Below, one piece after another: positions 1 to 11,063 of a stretch of DNA of 64,000 bases. Origin of the DNA: Bostrychus sinensis (lineage: Eukaryota; Chordata; Actinopteri; Gobiiformes; Eleotridae). The stretch covers positions 1,196,288 through 1,260,287 of the forward strand of contig CM036251.1 of the NCBI GenBank assembly GCA_020698575.1. Reading direction: 5' to 3'. A program made the translations under genes and the position numbers. Each line of letters starts with the position of its first letter. The stretch's first letter is position 1. The notes beneath the pieces were generated by a model. It had not been told where the DNA came from. It saw nothing but the letters and a program-made list of their open reading frames with translations, and ran no database searches.

Positions 1-128
1 CACCAGACGCCGGTGAGGACCAGACGCCGGTGCGGACCAAACGCCTGTGAGGACCAAACGCCTGTGAGGACCAGATGCCGGTGAGGACCAGACGCCGGTG
101 AGGACCAGACGCCGGTGAGGACCAGACG
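1..128. repeat. 17-bp minisatellite
   Basis: About seven tandem copies of ACCAGACGCCGGTGAGG with single-base variants, continuing off the left edge, in cpne8 intron 2. Confidence 0.9.
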
Positions 129-323
129 TCGAGAGCACATTGGATGTAGAGGGCTTGCTGTTGATTGGTCAGTGCTTCCTGGAGTGGGTGGGGCTTCGTG
201 GGAGAGGAACCGAGCAAACTCTGCTCCTGTCTGTTCCTCCAAGCCTCAGTCTCAGTTAAACCTTTCACTCTTACTGTTTTGTTTTTCACACGTAACATTT
301 GAAACTTGAAAGTTAAAACTTAC

Positions 324-364
324 TTGGATCAGATTTGGAGAAAGTGTCTCTGTCCAGAAGGTTC
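324..364 (-). CDS. cpne8: cpne8 exon 2
   Basis: 41 nt, too short to show as an ORF. It encodes NLLDRDTFSKSDP plus one base at each end. Acceptor ttttcag at 365 and up; consensus donor A|gtaagt at 323. The 13 residues are the invariant C2A start of copines, and the trailing A fits the Ile that follows in CPNE8. Confidence 0.93.
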
Positions 365-3300
365 CTGAAAAACAAGAAAATTCACTTCAATCAAAAGTAT
401 TTTTACAATTTAATACAAGTGAAAAACAAACAAACAGCATCTTAAATTTAGACCTGGTTTAGTTCTGGTTTAGTCCTGGTTTAGACCTGGTTTAGACCTG
501 GTTTAGTCCTGGTTTAGACCTGGTTTAGTCCTGGTTTAGACCTGGTTTAGACCTGGTTTAGTCCTGGTTTAGACCTGGTTTAGTCCTGGTTTAGACCTGG
601 TTTAGACCTGGTTTAGACCTGGTTTAGACCTGGTTTAGTCCTGGTTTAGACCTGGTTTAGTCCTGGTTTAGACCTGGTTTAGCCCTGGTTTAGTCCTGGT
701 TTAGACCTGGTTTAGTCCTGGATTAGACCTGGTTTAGTCCTGGTTTAGACCTGGTTTAGTCCTGGTTTAGTCCTGGTTTAGACCTGGTTTAGACCTGGTT
801 TAGCCCTGGTTTAGTCCTGGTTTAGTCCTGGTTTAGTCCTGGTTTAGACCTGGTTTAGACCTGGTTTAGTCCTGGTTTAGTCCTGGTTTAGACCTGGTTT
901 AGACCTGGTTTAGCCCTGGTTTAGACCTGGTTTAGTCCTGGTTTAGACCTGGTTTAGTCCTGGTTTAGACCTGGTTTAGCCCTGGTTTAGACCTGGTTTA
1001 GTCCTGGTTTAGTCCTGGTTTAGACCTGGTTTAGACCTGGTTTAGTCCTGGTTTAGACCTGGTTTAGCCCTGGTTTAGCCCTGGTTTAGTCCTGGTTTAG
1101 TCCTGGTTTAGACCTGGTTTAGACCTGGTTTAGTCCTGGTTTAGACCTGGTTTAGTCCTGGTTTAGACCTGGTTTAGACCTGGTTTAGCCCTGGTTTAGA
1201 CCTGGTTTAGTCCTGGTTTAGACCTGGTTTAGTCCTGGTTTAGTCCTGGTTTAGACCTGGTATAGACCTGGTTTAGTCCTGGTTTAGTCCTGGTTTAGAC
1301 CTGGTTTAGACCTGGTTTAGTCCTGGTTTAGTCCTGGTTTAGACCTGGTTTAGTCCTGGTTTAGACCTGGTTTAGACCTGGTTTAGTCCTGGTTTAGCCC
1401 TGGTTTAGTCCTGGTTTAGTCCTGGTTTAGACCTGGTTTAGACCTGGTTTAGTCCTGGTTTAGACCTGGTTTAGTCCTGGTTTAGACCTGGTTTAGACCT
1501 GGTTTAGCCCTGGTTTAGACCTGGTTTAGTCCTGGTTTAGACCTGGTTTAGTCCTGGTTTAGTCCTGGTTTAGACCTGGTATAGACCTGGTTTAGTCCTG
1601 GTTTAGTCCTGGTTTAGACCTGGTTTAGACCTGGTTTAGTCCTGGTTTAGTCCTGGTTTAGACCTGGTTTAGTCCTGGTTTAGACCTGGTTTAGACCTGG
1701 TTTAGTCCTGGTTTAGACCTGGTTTAGTCCTGGTTTAGACCTGGTTTAGACCTGGTTTAGACCTGGTTTAGCCCTGGTTTAGACCTGGTTTAGTCCTGGT
1801 TTAGACCTGGTTTAGTCCTGGTTTAGACCTGGTTTAGCCCTGGTTTAGTCCTGGTTTAGACCTGGTTTAGTCCTGGATTAGACCTGGTTTAGACCTGGTT
1901 TAGCCCTGGTTTAGACCTGGTTTAGACCTGGTTTAGTCCTGGTTTAGACCTGGTTTAGTCCTGGTTTAGACCTGGTTTAGCCCTGGTTTAGTCCTGGTTT
2001 AGACCTGGTTTAGTCCTGGTTTAGTCCTGGTTTAGTCCTGGTTTAGTCCTGGTTTAGACCTGGTTTAGACCTGGTTTAGTCCTGGTTTAGTCCTGGTTTA
2101 GACCTGGTTTAGTCCTGGTTTAGACCTGGTTTAGTCCTGGTTTAGACCTGGTTTAGTCCTGGTTTAGTCCTGGTTTAGTCCTGGTTTAGACCTGGTTTAG
2201 TCCTGGTTTAGTCCTGGTTTAGACCTGGTTTAGACCTGGTTTAGTCCTGGTTTAGTCCTGGTTTAGACCTGGTTTAGTCCTGGTTTAGACCTGGTTTAGT
2301 CCTGGTTTAGTCCTGGTTTAGACCTGGTTTAGACCTGGTTTAGTCCTGGTTTAGTCCTGGTTTAGACCTGGTTTAGTCCTGGTTTAGTCCTGGTTTAGTC
2401 CTGGTTTAGACCTGGTTTAGTCCTGGTTTAGTCCTGGTTTAGTCCTGGTTTAGACCTGGTTTAGACCTGGTTTAGTCCTGGTTTAGTCCTGGTTTAGACC
2501 TGGTTTAGACCTGGTTTAGTCCTGGTTTAGTCCTGGTTTAGACCTGGTTTAGTCCTGGTTTAGACCTGGTTTAGTCCTGGTTTAGTCCTGGTTTAGACCT
2601 GGTTTAGACCTGGTTTAGTCCTGGTTTAGACCTGGTTTAGTCCTGGTTTAGACCTGGTTTAGACCTGGTTTAGTCCTGGTTTAGTCCTGGTTTAGTCCTG
2701 GTTTAGACCTGGTTTAGTCCTGGTTTAGTCCTGGTTTAGTCCTGGTTTAGTCCTGGTTTAGTCCTGGTTTAGACCTGGTTTAGACCTGGTTTAGTCCTGG
2801 TTTAGTCCTGGTTTAGACCTGGTTTAGACCTGGTTTAGTCCTGGTTTAGTCCTGGTTTAGACCTGGTTTAGTCCTGGTTTAGACCTGGTTTAGTCCTGGA
2901 AGTAAAGAATTTATCTGAAACTAGTAAAAAAGCAAAGCTACAAATGTATTTCACAGCTTATTCAAGCTTAAGATCATTGTTTCAATTAAAACTCATTGTG
3001 CTATGGTCCAGAGCTGATTAGCCTCCGCTGAGCTTTTAAACTTTTAATATATTTATTCTCACAGTCAAAAATCAGACCTTTCTCACAAAAAACAACCAAT
3101 ATTGTTTCAAAGGTCACAGGCCTCCAAACTCCCAGCCTTCCTCAGGTTAAAGCCATCACACGCACCGCAAACGCCGTGAAACAACATCACTGCACCAGGA
3201 CTTTACCTCCTCTCTGTACAGACACAGAACCCGACTCAGAAACAGCTTCATACGTTCAGCCGTCACAGCACTAAAGCTATAACTAACTAAGTAACTAATG

Positions 3301-4933
3301 TCTATGGGGAAAATCAATGGGAAATTTGCTTCTGGCACCAGGGGGCAGTGTTGCGCTCCACATACCATCCCTGGGTTTGTGGGCGTGACCCAATCATAGG
3401 CCCCTCCCAGCTGATCATGTGACGTGTTTGTCTCTGTGCTTCTCTTGTCTGTGTCTCAGTTTGTCTCTGTGCTTCTCTTGTCTGTGTCTCAGTTTGTCTC
3501 TGTGCTTCTCTTGTCTCAGTTTGTCTCTGTGCTTCTCTTGTCTGTGTCTCAGTTTGTCTCTGTGCTTCTCTTGTCTGTGTCTCAGTTTGTCTCTGTGCTT
3601 CTCTTGTCTGTGTCTCAGTTTGTCTCTGTGCTTCTCTTGTCTGTGTCTCAGTTTGTCTCTTTCAGGTAAAACAGTCTGAAGATTGTCTGTTGTGATACTG
3701 ATGCTCCTCTCGGCTCAGATCTGATGCAGAGCGGCTGGAGGTGAGTGCGAGGCGATGTCTCACTCCCACACAGCTCTCAGCGAGACCGGACCGGACTAAC
3801 GGGACCGGACTAACGGAACCGGACTAACAGGACCGGACCGGACTAACGGGACCGGACCGGACTAACGGGACCGGACTAACGGGACCGGACTAACGGAACC
3901 GGACTAACAGGACCGGACCGGACTAACGGGACCGGACCGGACTAACGGGACCGGACTAACAGGACCGGACCGGACTAACGCGACTGGACTAACAGGACCG
4001 GACTAACGGGACCGGACTAACAGGACCGGACTAACAGGACCGGACCGGACTAACGGGACCGGACTAACGGGACCGGACTAACAGGACCGGACCGGACTAA
4101 CGCGACCGGACTAACGGGACCGGACTAACGGGACCGGACCGGACTACCAGGACCGGACTAACAGGACCGGACCAGACTAACAGGACCGGACTAACGGGAC
4201 CGGACTAACGGGACCGGACTAACGGGACCGGACCGGACTAACGGGACCGGACTAACGGGACCGGACCGGACTAACGGGACCGGACTAACGGGACCAGACT
4301 AACGGGACCGGACCGGACTAACGGGACCGGACTAACGGGACCGGACCGGACTAACGGGACCGGACTAACGGGACCGGACCGGACTAACGGGACCGGACTA
4401 ACGGGACCGGACCGGACTAACGGGACCGGACTAACGGGACCAGACTAACAGGACCGGACCGGACTAACGCGACCGGACTAACGCGACCGGACTAACGGGA
4501 CCGGACTAACGGGACCGGACTACCAGGACCGGACTAACAGGACCGGACCGGACTAACAGGACCGGACTAACGGGACCGGACTAAAAGGACCGGACTAACA
4601 GGGACCGGACTAACGGGACCGGACCGGACTAACAGGACCGGACTAACAGGAACTGACCGGATTAACAGGACCGGACTAACAGGAACTGACCGGATTAATA
4701 GGACCGGACTAACGGGACCGGATTAACAGGACCGGACCGGACTTACAGGACCGGACTAACGGGACCGGACTAAAAGGACCGGACTAACAGGACCGGACTA
4801 ACGGGACCGGACCGGACTAACAGGACCGGACCGGACTAACAGGACCGGACTGGGACTGATCCCATTTTCAGACCATTTCTGTGCATTATTGGCTGAGTTT
4901 ATTCCTGGTTTAGTCAAGTCAGCACTGTGCCAT

Positions 4934-4987
<54 letters not shown>

Positions 4988-7900
4988 TCTAAACTATCAC
5001 CACAACTGTCCTTTACAAACAAACAATGCCTGAAAACACTTTTTACCCATTTATTGACTAAAGAAAGTATATTTTAAGTAAAGTTTCCAGCGCTGACAGT
5101 AAATGTTCCTCTGTGTGTTCGTGTCAGTGCAGATAACTCAAGGTGTGGTGACAAACTGAACCTGAACTGTCGCCTCTTTTCCCAACATTTTCAGCATTTC
5201 ACACATGTGCGGCTCCACAGAGCCTCTGCTCTCAGTCTCAGTCTGAATCTGAGAGCTTGGGATTTAAAAAAAAGAGGAAACTCCGACAGACGCCGAGGAG
5301 AAAGTGTCTCATCAAAGATTTAAACAGCTCTGCCTCTGACTCCAGGACTGCACCACAGACACATACTGCTGCTGAGAGGGGGCCCGGGGGAAAGCAGGGG
5401 GGTTCTGGAGGAGTGACCGCCACAGAAAATGACAATAATAACTCCATTCACAGACAAAACCATCATCAGAACTTCTCTGTTACTAGAGCTGCACGATACG
5501 GAGAAAACATGCGATATTCGATAACTATGTTGAAAGTTGCAATAACGATATTATTGCGATATTTGAAAACAGAGCCTACTTTTGGAACATAGTAAGTTAA
5601 ATTCACTACATTTCACAAAAATGTAAGTTCCTGTATTTACAACTCAAAACAGCCACAAAATCAAAACTTAACACAGACTAAACCAGGAATAAAACAAGGC
5701 TAAGCTGGGACTAAATTAATTAAATTACCACTAAAACTGGACTTTTTAAACATTTTTATTTAGTCCACAACACATGTTCTTTTAAGGCTCTGGTGGAAAA
5801 TGATTCTTCAGTGTAAATCTCTGTCAGATGAAGACCACAGCGTTATTGTGATATATTTAGATTCAGAAACAGATATTGCGTTTGCTGATATTGTGATAAG
5901 AACTTAGAAGAACTACATCAGGATGGCTACAGTCCAGTTTTTTATTCCTTCGTTTTTACCTTTCAATGATTCTGTGCGAGCTTTTATTTCCACCTCTGGA
6001 CGACTGTGATTCTTTTTACTCTTTACGTATTCTCCCGTCCTCCGATGCGCTCAGAGTTAGAACAAAATGCTGCTGCTTGGACTTCAACTGGAACCAAAAA
6101 ACACGAGCACAGCGCCTCCGTCCTCGCCTCCTGGCTTTATGTTTGCTTTATACGACTGGAACGATACAGGAACTGTATCAGCGCAGTAACTTTTCAATAC
6201 ACATGACCTTGTATCGAATCGTATCGTTTTCTAGGAAGTGAATATCGATACACATGAAATATCGATCGATAATATCGGAAATATCAAAATTTGAAATTTG
6301 TATGTTAAAATAAAACCAGATACGGCTTTTTGGAGATAAATTTTGTGTTTTTAATTAAATAAAATATTCAACTTTTCTTCGCTCTCTGTCTGCTGGACCC
6401 CGGCCGCGGTGCTACATTCGAGAGGAAACTTTTATGATTTTTGGCAAAAACTTTCTGTATCAATTCTCGATACGAAGGTGTTGAATTGTATTGTTCCAAA
6501 TTAGCCAATATTGTTCTTGAATTGTATAAAAACACTTCTAATCAATACATATCGTATTGTTTCAAAAACGTATTGTTACATAGCTGTCGTTTTAGGATTA
6601 ATTTTAAGATTTTATTGTTTGTTTTTAAGGTTTTGAATGGTCAGGCCCCACAGAACATCTCAGAACTAAACCACCTCCAGCTCATGGATCCTAAGACTGG
6701 ACTAGAGACGTGTCCTCACAGGGGACAGAGGACCAGGAATAAAACCAGAGCTGAGACTTCTGGGAAACTCTGAGACGCAGAAGTCTCCCCAACAGGAAAC
6801 TCCAGCCACAACCTCACTTTGTGAGCCGGTCCCAAGCCTGGATAAATGGAAATGTGGGGCATAGGACTGGGTACAGTTCAGATTTTTTCTATCCCAGTTC
6901 TTAAACGATCCCTGGTTTTCGATCCCGGTGCCTGACGATACTTTTTCTGATTCCTATGCTGAGATAATTCCTCTTCTTCAATCATAAAACACAATAATAT
7001 TCAATAAAAGACACATTTTGGAGTAGAATTCTTAGCTCTAAGTTTGTATGATTTATTCTGTGTTATTTTTTGATTTATGCAAAGGAACATTAAAGCTCCC
7101 ACTCGGGACTGAAACTTGGTATTGATTGTTTTTTTAAACCGTCAGTAGTATTGTAACTTTTCTTTCGATACCACAAAGGTTAACACCGCTCTGGTGAACG
7201 ACGACAGCTCCGCGTCTCCTCTGAGCCGCGCAGGTCTGACCTTTGAGCGTGAACGGTGTGGAGTAAGATCGACGAGCGCTGGAGTCACACAGAGGAGGAC
7301 CTGCTGAGAGATCGATCCCGGAACAAAAGCTCTCCGTTCTGCTCCGAGGCCTCACCCTCCGTCAGAGATTTAACATCCGCACAGTTTACAGGCGAGAGAC
7401 GAAGAATCTGACGTCTTCTCCAAACGTCCTCCTCTCTGTCTCCATGTTCTAATGTTCCTCACCAGGAACATTCTCTGGCGCTGAGTTTCTAAAGCCTCAG
7501 AACACTTGGGTGACACTCCAATGAAGCCCCGCCCACTTCAGGAAGCACTGACCAATCGACAACAAGTTATTTTTCCAAAAAAACGGTGCACAGCTCTGTT
7601 TCTACTGATTCCTCACAGACATTTTTACTTTGGGAGGAAAATGCAGTCCCTCTGCTGCCCCCTGCTGGTGTCTTCTCCTGTTTCTTTAAGGCACCAGTAG
7701 AGTTCTTAGTAAAAACGTTTTCTTTTCGTCCCATAATGTTTTTAAAGTCTGTAAAACGCTGCTGTTCCAGAGGAAACTGGGTTAAAAATATGAATAAAAG
7801 CAGAATATTGAGCTTTTCAGAAATGGAAAGTGCAGGTTTTTGAAGAGTTGCCCTACGACTTCTGTCTCCCACACTTATTTAGTTTGAATTTTTAAACGCT

Positions 7901-10780
7901 ATAGACCCAGCTTCAAATGCTCGGAAAACTCAGCTCCATCTCGGTCCAGTCATCGTCTCTGGGATCACTGCTGCACGATACGGAGAAAACATGCGATATT
8001 TGATAACTATGTTGTAAATTCCAATAACGATATTATTGCGATATTTGAAAATAGAGCCTACTTTTGGAACATAGTAAGTTAAATTCACTACATTTCACAA
8101 AAATGTAAGTTCCTGTATTTACAAGTCAAAACAGCCACAAAATCCAAACCTTAACACAGACTAAACCAGGAATAAAACAAGGCTAAGCTGGGACTAAATT
8201 AATTAAATTACCACTAAAACTGGACTTTTTAAACATTTTTATTTAGTCACAACACATGTTCTTTTAAGGCTCTGGTGGAAAATGATTCTTCAGTGTAAAT
8301 CTCTGTCAGATGAAGACCACAGCGTTATTGTGATATATTTAGATTCTTGCGATACTGATATTGTGTTTGCTGATATTACGATAACGATAATTTTGCGATA
8401 TATTGTGCATGATCACTAAGGCTGGGTACCGTTACGATTTTTTTGGTTCCAGTTCTTCAACAATACCTGATTTTGGATCCCAGTGCCTGAGCGATACTTT
8501 TTCTGATTCCTATGCTGATAATTCATCTTCTACAATCATAAAACCAGTAGTTTGTGATTTATTCTGTGTTTTTTATTTGATTCATGCAAAGGAAAATCCC
8601 ACTGGCAACTGAAACTGATTTTTTCTATCCCAGTAGTATTATAACTTTTCCACAAAGATATTATTTAACACCAGTGCTACTGCAGTGAAGACAACACACC
8701 TCTGACAGGACACAAAGTCCCTGCTCCTGTCTGTTACTCCAAACTGGGAGAGGCTCAGGTTTTACTGGATCCTCACTGATCCATAACACGACCACAGAAA
8801 CCACGGAGCAGAGCTGTGAGGCAGGCGGGGGGGGGGGGGTGAACACTGCCTATATTTCCAGTGGTTGGTAGTTGAATTCCCGTGTGTTTGTGCCTAACGA
8901 AGCCCTCTCAGAGTGAAGACAGAGGAGTGTGGGCAGCAGACGATCACTGGTCACTAAACACAACACTCAATAAACCAGGTCTAAACCAGGTCTAAACCAG
9001 GACCAGACCAGGTCTAAACCAGGTCTAAACCAGGACCAGACCAGGTCTAAACCAGGACCAGACCAGGTCTAAACCAGGACTAAAACAGAAAAAGGATGAG
9101 AAAGAAGGAGAACAGAGCAAAGAGCAGCTCCTGCCAAATCCTCTCAGTCCAGGGAGAGACCAAGAGTAAAGCCAAGAAATAATAGAGTTATGTAACACTT
9201 TACACACATGAGACCGAACCAGGTCCAAACCAGGTCTAAACCAGGTCTAAACCAGGACTAAACCAGGACTAAACCAGGTCTAAACCAGGTCTAAACCAGG
9301 TCTAAACCAGGTCTAAACCAGGATTAAACCAGGTCTAAACCAGGACTAAACCAGGTCTAAACCAGGTCTAAACCAGGACTAAACCAGGTCTAAACCAGGT
9401 CTAAACCAGGACTAAACCAGGTCTAAACCAGGTCTAAACCAGGACTAAACCAGGTCTAAACCAGGTCTAAACCAGGTCTAAACCAGGTCTAAACCAGGTC
9501 TAAACCAGGATTAAACCAGGTCTAAACCAGGACTAAACCAGGTCTAAACCAGGTCTAAACCAGGACTAAACCAGGTCTAAACCAGGTCTAAACCAGGACT
9601 AAACCAGGTCTAAACCAGGTCTAAACCAGGACTAAACCAGGTCTAAACCAGGTCTAAACCAGGACTAAACCAGGTCTAAACCAGGTCTAAACCAGGACTA
9701 AACCAGGTCTAAACCAGGTCTAAACCAGGACTAAACCAGGTCTAAACCAGGTCTAAACCAGGACTAAACCAGGTCTAAACCAGGTCTAAACCAGGTCTAA
9801 ACCAGGTCTAATCCAGGTCTAAACCAGGTCTAAACCAGGTCTAAACCAGGTCTAAACCAGGTCTAATCCAGGTCTAAACCAGGACTAAACCAGGTCTAAA
9901 CCAGGTCTAAACCAGGTCTAATCCAGGTCTAAACCAGGTCTAAACCAGGTCTAAACCAGGTCTAATCCAGGTCTAAACCAGGTCTAAACCAGGTCTAAAC
10001 CAGGTCTAAACCAGGTCTAAACCAGGTCTAATCCAGGTCTAAACCAGGTCTAAACCAGGTCTAAACCAGGACTAAACCAGGTCTAAACCACAAGTAACAC
10101 TGACCATATCATAATCTGGCTCCTGAGCTCAGCGCTGACATTAAACTTGTGTTTCTGAGCTCAGATAAATCCAACTCAAGTAACACTATAACTGGGACTA
10201 AACCAGGACTAAACCAGGACTAAACCAGGTCTAAACCAGGACTAAACCAGGACTAAACCAGGACCAGAGTAGGACTGAACTATAGGGACTAAAGTCAGGC
10301 GTGAACCACTATTGCATTACTACAAAAGATAAACCCTAACACAACCAGCATCAAGGAGGGATAACTAAACCAGGACTAAACCAGGATTGAATTAGGACTA
10401 AATCAGGACTTAAACTGGAAGAATAAACAAACCCTAAACCTAAACCAAACCAGGGCAAAAAATAGGTCTGAACCAAAACTAAACTAGGGTTAAACTGGGG
10501 CTAAAAAACAGGACTTAAACGGGATTTAACCAGGGCTACAAGAAGTCTAAACCAAAACAAAAACTGAACCAAATCAAGGCTTAAATCCAGGATTAAAGTA
10601 AGACTAAACAAAGTCTGCACCAGGACCAAGTCATGGCTAAAACCAGGACTAAACCAGGACTAAACCAGGACTGATCCAGGTCTACAGCAGCTCCAGGACT
10701 CACCGACACGAGACGCTGAGCTCCACTTTGGTGGCGGGGATGGCGGCCGTGAAGGGGTCCGCGTCCCCGATCCACGCCAT
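324..10780 (-). CDS. cpne8: cpne8, copine-8: exons 1 and 2 (3' part outside window)
   Basis: Copines are cytosolic calcium-dependent phospholipid-binding proteins with two N-terminal C2 domains and a C-terminal von Willebrand A-like domain. Exon 1 encodes MAWIGDADPFTAAIPATKVE then LSVSC; exon 2 completes Arg and adds NLLDRDTFSKSDP, the first strand and calcium loop of C2A with its Asp residues. The IGD...AAIPAT.VE.SVSCRNLLDRDTFSKSDP pattern fits CPNE8 better than CPNE5 or CPNE9 as I know them. Phases match (2 to 2), and both splice junctions agree with the vertebrate gene. Intron 1 is about 10.3 kb, more than half of it tandem repeat. Its position just downstream of kif21a in the same orientation repeats the human gene order. 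Confidence 0.9.
447..2899 (+). repeat. 11-bp array A1, TTTAGNCCTGG on plus strand
   Basis: About 220 tandem units TTTAG(A/T/C)CCTGG in cpne8 intron 1. It is opposite in orientation to nearly all other arrays in the window. Blocks are themselves duplicated: a rare TATAG variant recurs at 1,261 and 1,580, 319 bp or 29 units apart. Confidence 0.97.
2900..3423. other. unique intron sequence
   Basis: cpne8 intron 1. AT-rich then mixed sequence; no exon, RNA gene or repeat recognised. Confidence 0.5.
3424..3668 (+). repeat. 33-bp minisatellite
   Basis: About 7.5 copies of a pyrimidine-rich 33-bp unit ending TGTGTCTCAG; one copy is shortened. The ORFs through it in two frames are artefacts of repetition. 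Confidence 0.92.
3785..4851 (+). repeat. 14/19-bp array of ACCGGACTAACGG units
   Basis: About 1 kb of GACCGGACTAACGG (14 bp) mixed with a longer version in which GACCG is doubled (19 bp). The order of short and long units is irregular. Confidence 0.93.
4931..4988 (+). repeat. (CTA)n microsatellite
   Basis: About 19 uninterrupted CTA triplets. The poly-Leu and poly-Ser ORFs over it are not genes. Confidence 0.97.
5486..5905 (+). mobile_element. hAT-like MITE copy 1 (GCTGCACGATA family)
   Basis: Begins GAGCTGCACGATACGG, runs through GCGATATTTGAAAA and ACATAGTAAGTTAAATTCAC, and shares its whole length with copies at 7,968, 34,194 and 52,060. Its right end is eroded. Confidence 0.8.
6580..6780 (+). 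mobile_element. LINE reverse-transcriptase C-terminal remnant
   Basis: A + strand frame reads RINFKILLFVFKVLNGQAPQ then NISEL, closely resembling the conserved tail of fish L2-type LINE ORF2 (RIDFKILLLVFKALNG.AP..). The rest is decayed. Confidence 0.7.
6863..7130 (+). repeat. dispersed repeat R2, copy 1
   Basis: Starts GGACTGGGTACAG, includes GATACTTTTTCTGATTCCTA and an AATCATAAAACA stretch. It matches 8,421-8,660; superfamily not determined. Confidence 0.7.
7131..7967. other. no feature recognised
   Basis: cpne8 intron 1. Mixed-composition sequence; ORFs on both strands lack any family resemblance. Confidence 0.4.
7968..8412 (+). mobile_element. hAT-like MITE copy 2
   Basis: Nearly the same sequence as 5,486-5,905, with a more complete right end GATATATTGTGCA. 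Confidence 0.8.
8421..8660 (+). repeat. dispersed repeat R2, copy 2
   Basis: GGCTGGGTACCGTTACGATT start and the same GATACTTTTTCTGATTCCTA core as the copy at 6,863, lying directly after MITE copy 2. Confidence 0.7.
8827..8840 (+). repeat. poly(G) tract
   Basis: Run of about 14 G within GGCGG context; likely length-variable. Confidence 0.9.
8972..10090 (-). repeat. 11-bp array A2, CCAGGNCTAAA on plus strand
   Basis: About 90 units in cpne8 intron 1, interrupted at about 9,080-9,215 by non-repeat DNA. Inverted relative to A1. Confidence 0.96.
10091..10700 (-). repeat. degenerate 11-bp units between A2 and cpne8 exon 1
   Basis: Scattered CCAGGACTAAA-like units, increasingly mutated, reaching the donor of cpne8 exon 1. 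Confidence 0.75.
10704..10780 (-). CDS. cpne8: cpne8 exon 1 coding part
   Basis: 77 nt from ATG (good context GGGAACATGG) to donor CG|gtgagt. This is the first in-frame ATG downstream of the predicted transcription start; the frame stays open upstream but has no ATG there. The intron begins gtgagtcctgg, which already resembles the 11-bp repeat that follows. Confidence 0.9.
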
Positions 10781-10985
10781 GTTCCCGGAGTCACGGCCGC
10801 AGCTCACCCGCAGCGCAGCGGCATCACGGCGGCTCCGAGCCCGGGGAGAGGCGCGGGGGAGCGGGCAGAGCGGCGCGCAGAGGCCGGAGGGGTCGCACAC
10901 AGCCGCCTCACACAGCAGCCACAGCCGGACTGAGGCGGCGGGGAGCGGGCACGGAGAGGGAGGCGAGAGGGATGGGCTTCAGCGG
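10781..10985 (-). other. cpne8: cpne8 5' leader with short uORF, CpG-rich
   Basis: GC-rich sequence with many CpGs between the predicted start of transcription (about 10,980) and the ATG. It holds a short upstream ORF at 10,824-10,804 (ATG, five codons, TGA; MPLRCG) that ends 23 bases before the main ATG. Confidence 0.6.
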
Positions 10986-11008
10986 AACGTGAACGCACCA
11001 CGGGAGGC

Positions 11009-11016
11009 TATTTATA
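11009..11016 (-). promoter_or_regulatory. cpne8: TATA box of cpne8
   Basis: Minus strand reads CTATAAATAG, a full TATA consensus, about 230 bases upstream of the ATG and at the edge of the CpG-rich block. Transcription would start near 10,980. The 11-bp array begins only 48 bases farther upstream. Confidence 0.65.
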
Positions 11017-11063
11017 GAAACAAGACTTCCCCCGCAAGAGGACCGTGAAGTAATCATTTACTG

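Noticed and set aside
4798..5077. Poly-Ser/poly-Leu proteins
   Set aside because: Translations of the CTA microsatellite.
10781..10900. N-terminal extension of Cpne8 in the open frame
   Set aside because: The extension has only a GTG as start; ATG at 10,780 has good context and fits the copine length.
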